Both the position numbers and the translations under genes were made by a program. 64,000 nucleotides of DNA from Chrysomallon squamiferum (lineage: Eukaryota > Mollusca > Gastropoda > Neomphalida > Peltospiridae), in NCBI GenBank assembly GCA_012295275.1, contig CM022672.1, positions 7,244,884 through 7,308,883 of the forward strand, given 5' to 3'. The notes below the pieces were generated by a model, which did not search any database, was not told where the DNA came from, and worked only from the letters and a program-made list of their open reading frames with translations. This document shows, piece after piece, positions 25,651 to 38,899 of this stretch. Each line of letters begins with the position of its first letter. Position 1 is the first letter of the stretch.

Positions 25651-26614
25651 TTCTAAATAATATTTATCAATTAACAGTATAAAATGGGGGTTTGAGGGGT
25701 TTTTTTTTCCTAGACGTCTCAAAACATTATTTATCACATTTTGGATTATCACTATTAATTCATAATAAAATATACTAGTACACAGCTGAAACTACTTACT
25801 GAGTACACAGTCATGATATACATGTATTTTACACACACACACACACACGTAAATAATAAAACTAAAATACATTAATTTATATTTATGAAAATCATTTAAA
25901 TGAATATTAAAACCAGTTATTTCAAACAAATTTTAATCAAGATACCGCACATAGATTAAAAATAAAGACATTTAACTTCAGATTTTTCCCCCATGAAATT
26001 CGTTTCTATGAAAACTGCTGGAAATTTTATTTTAAACATTTTCTTTTATTAAAAATCAATTTTAGTTATGAATAATGCTTACTTACTAATATTATTTTAA
26101 TATTTTTTGAAGGAGTTAAAGCATCGTCATTTAATTTTCTTTTTGCTTAAACTAATTAACTTCTAGTAAAATGTATGCTTGCAAGGTATTCTATTACTTA
26201 AAGAATTTCAGAAATTATTTTCATAAAGGTTTTATTTTCAAAATACATTATTATGTTCATTATAAAATTCACAAAAAATGCAAATATTAATTTATTTACT
26301 TCTTAAGTATTTTATCTCATTTTTAATTCTCATCCTTTTATGATTATGTATATTTTTTTTTAAATATTTAATTTATTTAATTCTATATTAATTTAATACT
26401 AATATATAAAGAGTTTACTTTCATGACATAAATAATAATTAATGTCGAAATCTATTTTGATAGCAGCATAAAAATATTTTGATTACGTAAAATATTTTTT
26501 TGAAACGTTTGTAAAATTTTAAAATATCTTAAATAATAAAATTATAAAAACTATTCAGTTTATATGTTATGTTTGTATGCATGTCTGTATATATGTATAT
26601 ATTATTTACGTATA

Positions 26615-26666
26615 GTTGTATGTATGTGTGTATGTATGTATGTATGTATGTATGTATGTATGTATA
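26615..26666 (+). repeat. (ATGT)n
   Basis: Mostly pure ATGT followed by a CTGT-rich stretch. Confidence 0.93.
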
Positions 26667-27077
26667 TTGCATGTATTCATCTGTCTGTCTCTCTGTTTGT
26701 CTGTCTGTTTGTCACTATATAATATATATTAAATTCTTTCTTCCAGTCGTTTCTTTCTATATCTAAAAAGAATTTAACAAAGAGTTTCAGATCTGAGCTG
26801 TCGTAACAGATATCTAAAATATTTCATGATAAATACCACTCACCTCAACCAATGACATTCTTAACAACTCTTTAAACATATTCAAAGTCATGCACCATAA
26901 ATTTTCTACAAAATCTTAAGCATGTCTGCGGAAACTATTTCTCAAAGTAAAATAAAAAGGAGTATGTTTAACATTGTCATATATACTCTCACAACATTTC
27001 CACAAAGAAATCCATTCATTAGAAAGAAAGAAAAAAGTAAAAAATAAAAAAGATGGCCGGTCACGTGTCAGACAATT

Positions 27078-27090
27078 TGACCTTTGACCT
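27078..27090 (-). promoter_or_regulatory. perfect DR1 nuclear-receptor element
   Basis: The minus strand reads AGGTCAAAGGTCA, the exact DR1 consensus bound by RXR, COUP-TF and HNF4 families. It lies in a complex island (26790-27350) that also has CACGTG boxes at 27062-27067 and 27227-27232 and a TCF-like AGATCAAAGG at 27208-27217. Confidence 0.5.
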
Positions 27091-27359
27091 CAACATCCTC
27101 CATTGATATTTGTGGGGTGAAGAGGAGAGCTATTTTCCATTCATCAGTGTGTCACCTTGATGTCGTCGACAAGACGAGCTCGTCGTTGTCGTGTCTGCTG
27201 CCGTGTCAGATCAAAGGCGCCGCGATCACGTGAAATCAACAACGTAGTCATTTTGTTCTTATACCCGTGACCTCAGCGCAACAAGTCGAATGTCAGTTTC
27301 ATGTAACAGACATCAGCTGTCAGCGTGTACTGTTAGTGTATCACCAAACACTCATCTGA

Positions 27360-27416
27360 TGATGATAATAATAATAGTAATAATAATTATAATAATAGTA
27401 ATAGTAGTAGTGGTAA

Positions 27417-27466
<50 letters not shown>

Positions 27467-27532
27467 ATAATAACAACAACAACAATAACAGAAGCAATAA
27501 ATAAATAAAATAAAATAAAATAAAATAAAATG
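27360..27532 (+). repeat. GAT/AAT, (AGT)22, AAC, (AAAAT)n compound
   Basis: AGT at about 27398-27465; AAAAT at 27506-27531. Confidence 0.95.
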
Positions 27533-28193
27533 ACGGCTATTGTAAATGTTATTACACTGATGTGTAGGTAAGCAAACTGATTTCTATTATTGAAAATTAA
27601 GTTTAATATTATAAATAAATAAATAAATAAATAAATATTGCTGTTTATTTCTTCTCACTGAAACAAGTAAGTAAATATATAAACAAATAAAATATAATTG
27701 TCAAAAGGATATATTTTAAACTCTTTTTAATCTAGATTTTTACAAAATTTCTTATAAAATACAAAATATATTCTCTGTTGTTTTAATCTAAAAATAATTT
27801 TAAAACTGACTGTAATTTTCAAGTCTGTGCGTGCGAGCGTGGGTGCGTGTAGGTACATAAATATATGAAAAATAAATATGATAGAAAAATGTTTTCCTTT
27901 TAGGTAAGAGTAAAAGTAATCAAGAAAGCAGAATGCTTTGGGTGCAAGTTTTAACACACAGAGGAACAAATCATGTCTTTGATGTAAGGATACTGGAAAA
28001 GAAAACAGCCTGTCATTTTTCAGATCATTCACACAGCTCGTAAAATAACTTCTTGGTGTCAGACAGTTTTCAGCGAAGACTACACTAACTGTAAATATTT
28101 TTACTGGAGATAAGTAATATAGAAATAAACAACTTCAAAGAACATTGGTACTTACATCTGTCAATTCACTTGGCAAAACCTGAAAACGATTTT

Positions 28194-28198
<5 letters not shown>

Positions 28199-28228
<30 letters not shown>

Positions 28229-28235
28229 GAGAAGG
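28199..28235 (+). repeat. (AAG)n
   Basis: Twelve AAG-type units. Confidence 0.93.
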
Positions 28236-28239
28236 AACA

Positions 28240-28640
28240 CGTTCTTAATATTTATGCAACTGAAAAAGCATCGAATGAAACAGTTTTACTTATTGTAGTT
28301 TTACGACATACGTTCATACTTAACCAAGAACTGTCGTTCAGAAAACGGCACACTGATGGTCTACACGGCACCACTAAATAACCACAAAAGGCGCAATAAA
28401 TTCAGCCTTTTGTGAGAACCGGGAAAATATAGGATGTCCGCCGAGCTCCATTAAACTCCAGTGATTTGTTTTCCAGATTCCAGGGACCGCCTACAACGCT
28501 GACCCGCGGTCTCTGCAGCATCGTCTCGAAGTTGTGAAACCGTTAATGAAAATCTGTCAACAGCAAAGATTTGTTGTGCTAGCGAACAGCGACTACCCAG
28601 TGAAACATGCATGTGTTTCGTTTTATTTACTGCAGTCGAG
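28240..28640. other. complex island
   Basis: Balanced-composition sequence between AAG and AAT/AGT arrays, GC-richest at 28430-28530. No frame or motif cluster that I can interpret. Confidence 0.3.
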
Positions 28641-28652
28641 TTTCCATGTGGT

Positions 28653-28654
<2 letters not shown>

Positions 28655-28710
<56 letters not shown>

Positions 28711-28886
28711 TAGTAGTAGTAGTAGTAGTAGTAGAAGTAGTGATAGTAAAAGTACTAGCAGTAGTAGTAGTAGTAGTAGTAGTAAAAAATATGATAATCA
28801 GTAAGAAGAAGACGAGAAATTAAAAAAAGCAATAAATGAAAAATATAAAAAAACTGTAACTCACAATAAATAAATAAATAAAGACT

Positions 28887-28928
<42 letters not shown>

Positions 28929-28990
28929 GTACTAGTTGCAGTAGTAGTAATAGTTGTAGTAGTAAAAAAACTAATTAAAAAAATAAAAGT
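28655..28990 (+). repeat. (AAT)n-(AGT)n, repeated twice
   Basis: AAT at 28655-28708, AGT to 28785, then a second AAT (28889-28927) to AGT (28928-28965) succession. The same order twice suggests a tandem duplication of the block. Confidence 0.9.
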
Positions 28991-29296
28991 AATAATAATA
29001 AAATAAATAATAATAATGGTTAAATTAGAACACTTTTATGATACAGAAATATTTGAATATATAATAATCATTACTGGCGAATTTCTGTTTCTTTTTTATA
29101 TGGTTTAATAATAATAATTATTATAACTAAAAAAATCAAATAAATAAAATAAAATAATAATAATAATAAATGAGTATTTAAATAGTGCTAAGATATCGAA
29201 AGACTATATATATCTTAAATATCTGATATCATTTTGGTATACAGTTTAATCTGTTTTGTATATTATTGACAAGTTTCAATCCATTTCTATATATTT

Positions 29297-29392
29297 TAAT
29301 AATAATAATAATAGTAGTAATAATAATAATAATAACAATAATAATAATAATTCTAATAGTAATAGTAATAATAATAAATGTAGTAATAATAA
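29297..29392 (+). repeat. degenerate AAT/AGT
   Basis: AAT with AGT and AAC interruptions. Confidence 0.9.
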
Positions 29393-30039
29393 CTGTATGG
29401 TTTTATTAAATCAAAAAATATCAAAACTATGTGTGTACACACACACACAAATTATGATAATGATTATGATAATGATAAAAGTATTTTGTAAGCCTTCTTC
29501 TGTTAGATCATATTATTTGTTATATCAGCATTGTAATATATATGTATGTATGTATATATATATATATTTTTTTTTTATAATTGTATGTATGTATGTATAT
29601 ATACATATTTTCTTTTTATAATTTAACACATATAAACAGCAAACTGAAAACTAAATATTCTTCTCAAAAGTTTTAATAGACATTATGACTGTGAGGTATT
29701 CGGATCGCTACTCACTACTAGAATATAATCTGTTTATAACACATCTAACATACTAACATAGCCTCTGACTATCAGTCCACTGTCTGGGTTATGCGAACAT
29801 GACAAACATACACAAACCGTCTGTGGATACAAATTTCAGATTCTTTTTATTATACTTAATTTAATTTAATTAATACTTATTATTACATTAACTGTGAGGA
29901 ATTTTGAAAATTAATTTCTATATTATTTGTAATTAATCATTAGTAAAAATGTTTAATTTTATAAATAGAGAATTATTTTTTCTACTTCTGTTATGGGCTA
30001 TCATTCTTAGGTTTACAAAATTTCAAATGTATTTATTTT

Positions 30040-30047
30040 AATAATAA

Positions 30048-30078
<31 letters not shown>

Positions 30079-30080
30079 AC
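30040..30080 (+). repeat. (AAAT)n
   Basis: About nine AAAT units. Confidence 0.9.
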
Positions 30081-30904
30081 AAAATTAAATTATTATCGAA
30101 ATAATAATTTAAAAAATGAATCGAATATTAAATTTCATATTATAGTAATAATATTTTGTACAAATATAAAAAGTATTCGATATACAAATTTATTAAAGAA
30201 ATCTTTAAAAAATGTTTAAAAGATACATAATAAAAAGTAATTGTATTTTTCTTTGCTACTAATTGCTATTGACATTATGCCTTTTAAGGAATTTACGAAA
30301 CTAATTTCAGTTTTAAAATTACATTTAATTGCCTTATCACAAAGAAACGCAAGTAAGAGAAATTTCTGTGCAGAAACAAAAAAAAAATATTCATAAACAA
30401 GAAATGACAATTATTAAAAATAAATAAATTAATTAATTAAAATTACTGAATAATCTGAAAGAAAAGAAAATGAAAAAATGCAATAAAAATCTGGAATTGC
30501 CATCAAATGTCCAGATTTAATAAATGACTTGCATCAGTATTATTGTACTGAGAGCAGATCATGTTAATAAAACTATGGTGATATAGGTCTTTTAAATTCC
30601 CTTGTGTAATTTCTGATAAATTACTACTGTCTAATATAAGTTTAATAAGTGGGGTTTTTTAGGTTTTTTTTTTTATATATATATTATTATTTATTTTTTT
30701 ATTTTTTTATTTTTTTACGAAATAAAAATGAATAATAATTAATAAGAAAATACTAAAAGAAAAGACACACAAAATATATAAATACTTAAAATATAATAAA
30801 ATAATGTAAGATAATATAAATCAAAAGGAAAGGAACTAAAATAGAATGAAATGAATAATAAGTAAAATAAAAATAAAATAAACGGGAAATAAAACAATAG
30901 TGGA

Positions 30905-31035
30905 ATAATAATAATAATAATTATGATAATAATGATGATAATGATGATGATGATTATGAAGATTATCATTAAGGTTATAATAATAACGATAATGCTAATA
31001 ATGATAAACGCGATGATGATGATGATAATGTTAAT
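30905..31035 (+). repeat. AAT/GAT degenerate repeat
   Basis: Open frames here (poly-Ile/Met) are repeat translations. Confidence 0.85.
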
Positions 31036-31079
31036 AACAGACAAATATAAACAGACAAAAACTAATGTTATGGAAATTA

Positions 31080-31610
31080 AAAACTTTATTAACGAACCGC
31101 TTCCTCTAACCAGTTTGTGGAAACGTCTAAAAAGCTGAAAGCTTTTAGCCTTTTTCTTGAATTCCATCCATAGCGCGACACTTGAGGAGTCTGACTACAG
31201 AAGTCTTTAACGAGGTGCTACTTACTGAGGTCTCTTAGCCGTCTCGAGTACATTAGAAATGGCATCTTGACTTCAAAGAGCTGCTTTTTGAAGCATCTAC
31301 CCTATAAATCACATAAGACGATAAGATCCTGCTTATGTTAATTACCCCCACAGAGATCCTGATTAAAGTCATTTTCTGTCTTCCAATCAAAAACATTCCA
31401 AAATTTACTGCGCTACTTCACCCAAAACGTCATTTCCTTGTTTGGATTTATCGAGTCTCTCTCTCAGTGTCGATAAGTATTTCATATCGTAACTCGGCTG
31501 AAAATAGGAATTGAAATCTGAAAAATCTTCAGATATGAAACCCGCATGATGCAGTCGTGACGCCGTTGTGTTTGATGTCTGACGTAATAGTTGTTTTGTT
31601 AATGAAAGAC
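31080..31610. other. complex island
   Basis: About 0.5 kb of unique sequence with GATAAG-type sites near 31320 and 31466 and TTAATTACC near 31339. Candidate regulatory sequence. Confidence 0.35.
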
Positions 31611-32921
31611 GAAAAAAAAAAAAATTATATATATGTATAATACAACTATGTTTTCAATTTAGCGTTTCTTGACAAGAAATCTACTTCAAAGAAAGTTGTA
31701 TTAAATGATTGTAGGGGTCCAGAATTAGACGTATCTCTCAGAGATGATGAATAAAACTTTTACACTCCTCAAAGAGGTTATTTTCTTTTTATTTCTAATC
31801 TAGGAAAAACGTGGCGGTCCACTGATAACAATAATAACAAAAACAAAAACAACACAAACCTATTCTGTTAAAATGCAAGTAAACAAATACATTTATTTTA
31901 AAAATATGTAAGTAAACAAACATTTACATTTAATATACTAATATATAGAAATAGATGTACATTTTTGACATTTTTGTTATATATATAGGTATGGATATAA
32001 TATATACATAATCATATTTATTTGAAACATTCATACGCCCCTATACATACATACATACACAGAGAGAGAGAGACATGCATACGAACACACGAATATATAT
32101 ATATATATACACAAACACTCTTTATATATATATATATGTATTTATTTACACACACATACATGCATACATACATATATAAATATATGCATTTATTTTCTTA
32201 TTTTTCTCATATTTCATTCACTTCTTTCACACAAATACTTGTTCGTTGGAAAAACAATTAGAATTACAACAACAACAAAAATGATAATAATTAAAAATAA
32301 AGGCCATTATCAACTAAAATAATTACGTCCATTAAGATATTAACCAACTTTCACCTTTTCCATCTGTTAAAATCCATTATTCTTTTATTTGTAATTAGTT
32401 CTAAATTTACATAAAATGTTTTCTTAAAATTTATAATTTAACATGAAACAAATCTTCTGCTTCAGTTACATTAAAACAACACTGAACAGTTCTCCGTCAA
32501 GAAAAAAAAATTGAACAAAGTATATATTAATAATAATAAATAAATAAATAAGAAAATAAATGAATAAAAAAAGAAAATACAAAAGAATCACACTGCAAAT
32601 GAGATGGATTTGTGTCAGACTTCAGGGGATGGAATACCAAATTATATCTTTAATTCCAAAATGAATGACCCCAGTAACCTGTCGTTTCCCCATTGCTCGG
32701 GAAGTTTTCACACCTATGCGTTTTAATATTGACATGAACCCATTAGGCTTTCTTGTACATTTGTCCGTTCTTTCTGGATAGCTTAGTGAGGTGTTAAGGT
32801 AGCTGAAGGCATCAATAAATATCTCATTAGAGCATCAGTGTTTGGTGGACAGATGAGTCGTTCTCAGAGGTGTTCGCGCCATCTGCCTTGCGAACAGACG
32901 ACCGAGCTGCAAGAGTTTTGA

Positions 32922-33204
32922 TTGCAGACTTTTAGGAACAGACATTTCAGTTGAAGACGCTTATGATTGCAAATCTTTATATTACAGACATTCAGGTTGC
33001 AGACGTCCAGGTTTGCAGACATTTAGTTTGCAGACGTTTAGGTTTGCAGGAGTTTAGGTTGCATACATTTAGACTGTATACATCTAGGTTGCAGACGTTT
33101 AGATTGTATACACCTAGATTGCAGACGTTTAGGTTGCAGACGTTTTGGATTGCAGACGTATAGGTTGCAGACGTTTTGGATTGCAGACGTATAGGTTGCA
33201 GACG
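32922..33204 (+). repeat. 15-bp minisatellite (TTGCAGACGTTTAGG)
   Basis: About 18 diverged units of roughly 15 bp with consensus TTGCAGACGTTTAGG. Variants include TTGCATACATTTAGA, CTGTATACATCTAGG and TTGCAGACGTTTTGGA. The last units near 33150-33200 form an alternating pair pattern. As the period is a multiple of three, both strands stay open (LQTFR-like and CNLNV-like pentapeptides), but there is no sign of a real gene. Confidence 0.85.
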
Positions 33205-34204
33205 AAAATGATTTGTCAAAAATTAACGTATATTTTTCTGTTGTTGTTATATATTTTTTTGTTTGTTTGTTTGTTGTTGTTGTTTTTAATGTTATTCATA
33301 CTATTTATTTTCAGACCTTAATATAAATAAATATTACATTTTATTTATTTCTCTGTCTCGCGTATATTTGAAATTTGTCGACATATCTTCTTATTTCAGT
33401 AATAACAACAACAAAAACTAAGTTAATGATGATGATGATGATTAATACTAATATTAATACAAACATTATTATCATTATGATTGTGACACCAGTAAAGATA
33501 AAGGTAGTAATGTATGAGCTTATGTATATTTCAGTTTTTTCATCGTTGATACATTTAAATTATTTTATTTAGGAGTTTAAAAAATATTAAACATTTTAAC
33601 AATATTAAAAATACTCATGTAAAATATAATGTCATCCATACGTAAAAGATTTATTAGATATTGTAAAAATATTGATGTATGATAAGTTAAATCGGGGTTC
33701 TAATTCGGTTTAAGATATGAAGGTAATAATATTAAAATATGTTTTGATAAAAACTATGATATTTTGAAAATAAACGGTTTTTTAAAAACATAAAAATTTC
33801 AATTTATTTGTTATAATGTTATTGCATTCTTCACATCATTATTATTAATTTTTATTTTTTATTATTTTCATTCCGTATTCTTAAAGGAAATAAAAATGAA
33901 AAATTTTATATTTATTTTAATTAAAGAATATTTTAATTATAACAGTATCTGTTTCTGAAAATTGTTCTCTTTCGTTTTCCACATTCAGATTACTTTTAAG
34001 AATATTTTAATTTTATAATGTAATTTTAATAGTTATCTTATATAAAGTTTAGTGAAACAAACTCAAATTAAAATTTCGATTTATTTTACTTTTAATTTGA
34101 TTTTGATTTCTCAAGAATATTATTTTCATAATGCTATAATTGTGGTTTATTATCGTTATTGGAATTTTCAGAAATAAACATAAACATAATAATAAATATA
34201 AAAT

Positions 34205-34222
34205 TAATAATAATATTATTAA

Positions 34223-34288
<66 letters not shown>

Positions 34289-34312
34289 TAGTATTATAAG
34301 TATTAGTATTAG

Positions 34313-34354
<42 letters not shown>

Positions 34355-34375
34355 AACGATGATAATAATAACAAC
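34205..34375 (+). repeat. (ATT)n and (AAT)n blocks
   Basis: ATT at about 34226-34284; AAT at 34313-34337 followed by ATT. The two strands are inverted relative to each other and can pair. Confidence 0.93.
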
Positions 34376-35068
34376 GACAGCAACAACAATAACAATGAAC
34401 ATTATATCAAATAAATTAAATTCACATTTATAAAAATAAAAAAATTCGTTCATTTAACTACGAAATATTTTAAAAACGTGACTGTATCTGATTCTAGAAA
34501 CCAGTTTGACAGACGACTTTTGAAATATAATGTGAAATTAATTGTTGAATTGTTTCCTGATTCCTTACGTGGGCAGTCAAATGTCGGTTTGTGAGAAAGT
34601 TGATGGATGTCGGAACTCGAAGAACAATTAACATCATGTTGACGCTGTCGTACATATTAAATTTGCTTTTCAAAATATTAAAATATAGTTTTATAAATAC
34701 TCAAGCGTATTTTGAAATAGGTGAGAGAAAAAAAGTGACATATACACCGACACACCCGCCCACCCATATATATGCATTCACCTTATATTTATATGAATGT
34801 GTGTGTGTTGAGATATGTATGTATGTATCGTAAACCCTATAAGTTTTTATATACAATCAGATTAAACTCAAATATAAAAAGTAACATGACAATAAAAGCA
34901 CAAACACACGCATTAACGCAAACAGACTTACACGAACATACCTTTACACAAATGAGCATTTTACAGGCTATTCAAAATATGTATTTTTGTCTGAGGTTAT
35001 ATTTTCTTTAGGTTATTATTACGAATTTTTTACAAATATTATTTTCAGATTAGCGAGAATCAAGAAGT

Positions 35069-35115
35069 AAAAAAAAAAAAAAAAAAAAAAAATAATAATA
35101 AATAAATAAATAAAA
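35069..35115 (+). repeat. poly-A/(AAT)/(AAAT)
   Basis: A run passing into AAT and AAAT. Confidence 0.9.
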
Positions 35116-35257
35116 TGGAAAGAACAAAAATAAAGCTGGTAATTAATAAATAACAAAAAATACAAAAAAGAAATAATCAAATTGTGATTATTATAAAAAC
35201 TTAAAACGAATGAACGATCACAACTATAATTTTATTTAATGTACATTTATTGATTTA

Positions 35258-35271
35258 TTTATTATTTATTT

Positions 35272-35304
<33 letters not shown>

Positions 35305-35355
35305 TTTGTTTGTTTGTTTGTTTGTTTGTTTGTTTGTTTATTTGCTTGTTTGTTA
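35258..35355 (+). repeat. (TTTA)n-(TTTG)n
   Basis: TTTA to about 35307, then TTTG. Confidence 0.95.
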
Positions 35356-35518
35356 TTATTCAGTTTTTGTATTTGCTTGAATTTTTATCGAAAAAAATCG
35401 TTAGTTAAAAATGTGAAATTGATATTTAATTTCCTAAGTTATTATTTAAATTTTCAACAATTTAATAAGCTGAAAACATTAATTTCAAATTAGTAAAATA
35501 TATATACTTAACATTAAT

Positions 35519-35519
<1 letters not shown>

Positions 35520-35549
<30 letters not shown>

Positions 35550-35565
35550 AATACAAGCACAAACA

Positions 35566-35604
<39 letters not shown>

Positions 35605-35608
35605 ATAC
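35520..35608 (+). repeat. (CA)n and (AAAT)n
   Basis: CA at 35520-35538, AAAT at 35567-35607. Confidence 0.93.
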
Positions 35609-35978
35609 AGACATGTTATATAACAGACAAACACGTTTATTTAAAAGTTATTCATTTATTTGTTACACGTTTTATTTATTAAACTGTACGTCAACGCAAT
35701 TAAAGCGCCAACAGAAAGCTTTCCACCTCGTGTGTAGCAGTGTAATGACCCCTGTCTCCTGCCGCAGATACACAGGCTGCATAAATACATTTTTAATACG
35801 CATTTTCCACAGACAGACACAGTACTTGATATTCACAACATGTGAAAATAATAAGTGTGTTTTGTGTGTCAAATTTAAGTAGGTTTCTGACTGAAATTTG
35901 ATCGTGTCAAAAATTTTCATTCTCGATCATAATTAACTGAGACTGTTTTAATTAAAGCTATTTTATTTCCTTATCATT

Positions 35979-35980
<2 letters not shown>

Positions 35981-36026
<46 letters not shown>

Positions 36027-36245
36027 AGAGAAACAGAGACAGACCTACAACTAGAGAGATAGATAGTGAGATAGATAGATATGTATATACACAGATGTAT
36101 AGATGGATGGATGGATGGATAGATGGATGGATGGATGGATAGAGACATGCAGATGAAAAGATAGATAGATTGATAGACAGATAGATAAATATATAGATAG
36201 AGACAGATAGATACATACGTACGTACATACATAGATAGAGAGACA
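35981..36245 (+). repeat. (AC)21 then GATA/GATG tetranucleotides
   Basis: AC at 35981-36022, then GATA, GATG and ACAG units to about 36245. Confidence 0.93.
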
Positions 36246-36926
36246 GGTAAATCGACAGACAGATAGACAGTTACGTACCATAGACTCAATTTCATTTAAC
36301 AACAGGACAAAGCCGATTACATCATATATGTTTCATAGCAACCACATCGATGACGACAACAAAATTTCCCTGCAGCACAAACTGCTACTTTATGTTCACT
36401 GACATCAATCACACAGTGTTGTGTGTTGCCGCTTATCAAGTGTTTGTTGTAGAGTAAATAAACGGGATTTGTCATCAGTGTGTCTTTAAACGTTAATTAA
36501 GTAGGAATACATTTTTAACATAGTTTCACATGATTGAGTGGACATCACACATCACTAGAAAGTTACTTACGTGCTCAGTTTACTGTGATTGATTTACATA
36601 ATGATAATATTTCATTTACGCTCGTTATTTAGATCTTTCAATTTTAATTACAGGTTTTGTCATATTTACTTTGGATTTATATGTGTTTGTGAGTATGTGT
36701 ATGTGTATGTGTGTGTGTCTATATATATTTGCATGTGTGGGTATGCATTCTTTAGTTTGTAGCAGTGTGCACATGCATGAATGCATACAGAAATAAACAC
36801 ACATATACATACACATATAGATACATACATACATACATACATAGATACATATATACATAAACAAAGACATACGTACGTTGATAATACATACATACATATA
36901 TTCAATTACATGTACATATATACTAT

Positions 36927-36932
36927 GTGATG

Positions 36933-36968
<36 letters not shown>

Positions 36969-36974
36969 CATCAC
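36927..36974. repeat. 48-bp palindrome around an (AT)n core
   Basis: GTGATGAATT (36927-36936) and AATTCATCAC (36965-36974) are perfect inverted arms around a self-complementary AT tract. The whole can form a cruciform. Probably an AT microsatellite flanked by a small inverted duplication. Confidence 0.7.
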
Positions 36975-37139
36975 CTTTAGATTAATACCAGTAAGAGAAA
37001 ACAAAACAAAAACAAAAGCAGAAAGATCAAAAAACAAAACTACATTAATACACATAATTTGATTAAAACGACATCAGTAGTCTAACGATAACTGTCGGAA
37101 GTAATTTACAAACTCATCTATTTTTCAAATTATTTCCAA

Positions 37140-37450
37140 ATATTCCAGCTATTCCAGGAATCCCGCCAACTAATTGAGCTGCTAATTAGGAGCGACACTG
37201 GCTAATGGGAGTTGTGTTGGGCAGCTGGCCACAGTCACACTGCGCATGTCTCGACTCTCCAGCCTACCCATCAGTCACTGCTGCGGCTCGCGCTTTTACC
37301 GCTGTCCAAGCAAGATGGACGGACCATGTGACAGGTTGCGTCATGACTTTTAATGGGTAATTAGAAAAGTGCATTAATGTTGATTTAATTGCGTCAGATA
37401 CCGAGAAAGCTATAAATCTGCGACTAAAGAATAAAATGACGTCATAACAG
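37140..37450. promoter_or_regulatory. candidate enhancer with homeodomain and CRE sites
   Basis: The complex sequence holds TAATTG (37171), the palindrome CTAATTAG (37182-37189), TAATTAG (37358-37364), CATTAATG (37372-37379) and a perfect CRE TGACGTCA (37437-37444). Its middle (37190-37330) is GC-rich. No splice sites or open frame explain it. Confidence 0.4.
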
Positions 37451-37799
37451 ATTGTTTAACAAGTGACTATATGAAAGACAGACAGACTAGAGAAGGTTAA
37501 TGATGACTGTAAGATAAAAATTGTCAGTCGGAAAAAAATAATTTACAAATGCACAGCGGATCCATCCGTGTATTTCTCGACTTTCTCTTATTCTTACTGA
37601 TTTTTTGTTTTCCCCTTTATAATCAAACTTAGTCCGTGTTGAAAATAATAGTCCTGCAAAGATGTCGCACCTCCTTTTATAAAATCCTGGATCCTAGGTT
37701 TTGTCTATGTTTGCTGTCGAAAGTAATATCCGTGATCATGATCTGTGACACTGGCGGCCTTTAGACCTTTTAGAATATAATATAATGTGACCGGCAAAA

Positions 37800-38350
37800 T
37801 GAACAAGCAAAATAAAATTATTACAAAGTGGAGTACCACGAAATGTGTTGAGCTTTTGACGTATATGAGACGAAACCCGTCACGCCATTAGAACTCAATT
37901 AAGTTAGCAAAGTGTCAGACCCTCGGCGATGAAACATCTAATCAAACGAACGACTGCAGACGATAATTTTCTTCTTCTTTCTAAATAAATCTTATTTAGT
38001 AACATTGCGAAGAAATTGTCGGGCATAAAACGGCCGCTTGATATTCAAAATTGAGACGAATTTTTGGCGCGTAAATGACAACTGTCCATACGGGAGATTG
38101 GCTGTCGTCTGCTTTTTAAAACTCACGTCTGCATAATCCAATTTATTCCGTTTGAGTGTAACCTACTCACAGGCCAACGAGGAAGATGTAGTAAATGTTG
38201 TTATAATTCTTACACTGTCGTCGCATTGTAGAAATTACTCAGTAATTCAGATCGTGGCCGATGTTCGGTATTCCCCCCAGTTGTTAGTAAATCGGTTAGC
38301 TTAGATCACGTGCATGCATCACAGTTTCAACTTGATCAGATGTTTTCATT
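37800..38350. other. complex island, continuing the 36.3-38.3 kb block
   Basis: Unique sequence with an E2F-like TTTTTGGCGCG (38061-38071) and an E-box CACGTG near 38310. It ends at the (CT)n tract at 38382. Confidence 0.35.
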
Positions 38351-38378
38351 ATTATTAGAATGCTAAGTCTCAAACATA

Positions 38379-38381
<3 letters not shown>

Positions 38382-38449
<68 letters not shown>
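38382..38449 (+). repeat. (TC)34
   Basis: Pure TC tract. Confidence 0.97.
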
Positions 38450-38452
<3 letters not shown>

Positions 38453-38638
38453 TTTATTTGTTTCTTTGTTTCATTGTTTGTTTATTTACTGACTGATAAA
38501 AAAAACATCTTAAGGACCATCATTTACTAAGTTAGCTCTATCTGAAATAGGTGGTGAAGTCAGTCGATTAATGAAAAGTTTAAAAAACTCTCATCAGAAT
38601 AGGTAATTCACTATATCTTTTTAAAAACAAAGAAAACA

Positions 38639-38643
38639 ATAAA

Positions 38644-38696
<53 letters not shown>

Positions 38697-38740
38697 CATA
38701 ATCATAATAACGATAATATTGATAATAATGATAATAAAGA
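38639..38740 (+). repeat. (AAAT)n-(AAT)n
   Basis: AAAT then AAT, fading into CATAAT. Confidence 0.93.
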
Positions 38741-38899
38741 AAAAACAACAAAAGAGAATGAATTAATGAACTCATGAAAGTAAGAATAGGGTTTTTTAAA
38801 AAGTAGGTAAGAAAGAATGATGGGAAAATATCGAGAAGAACTCATAAGACAAACACAGCAATCAAATACGCAAACAAACAAACAAACAGTAAACACACT

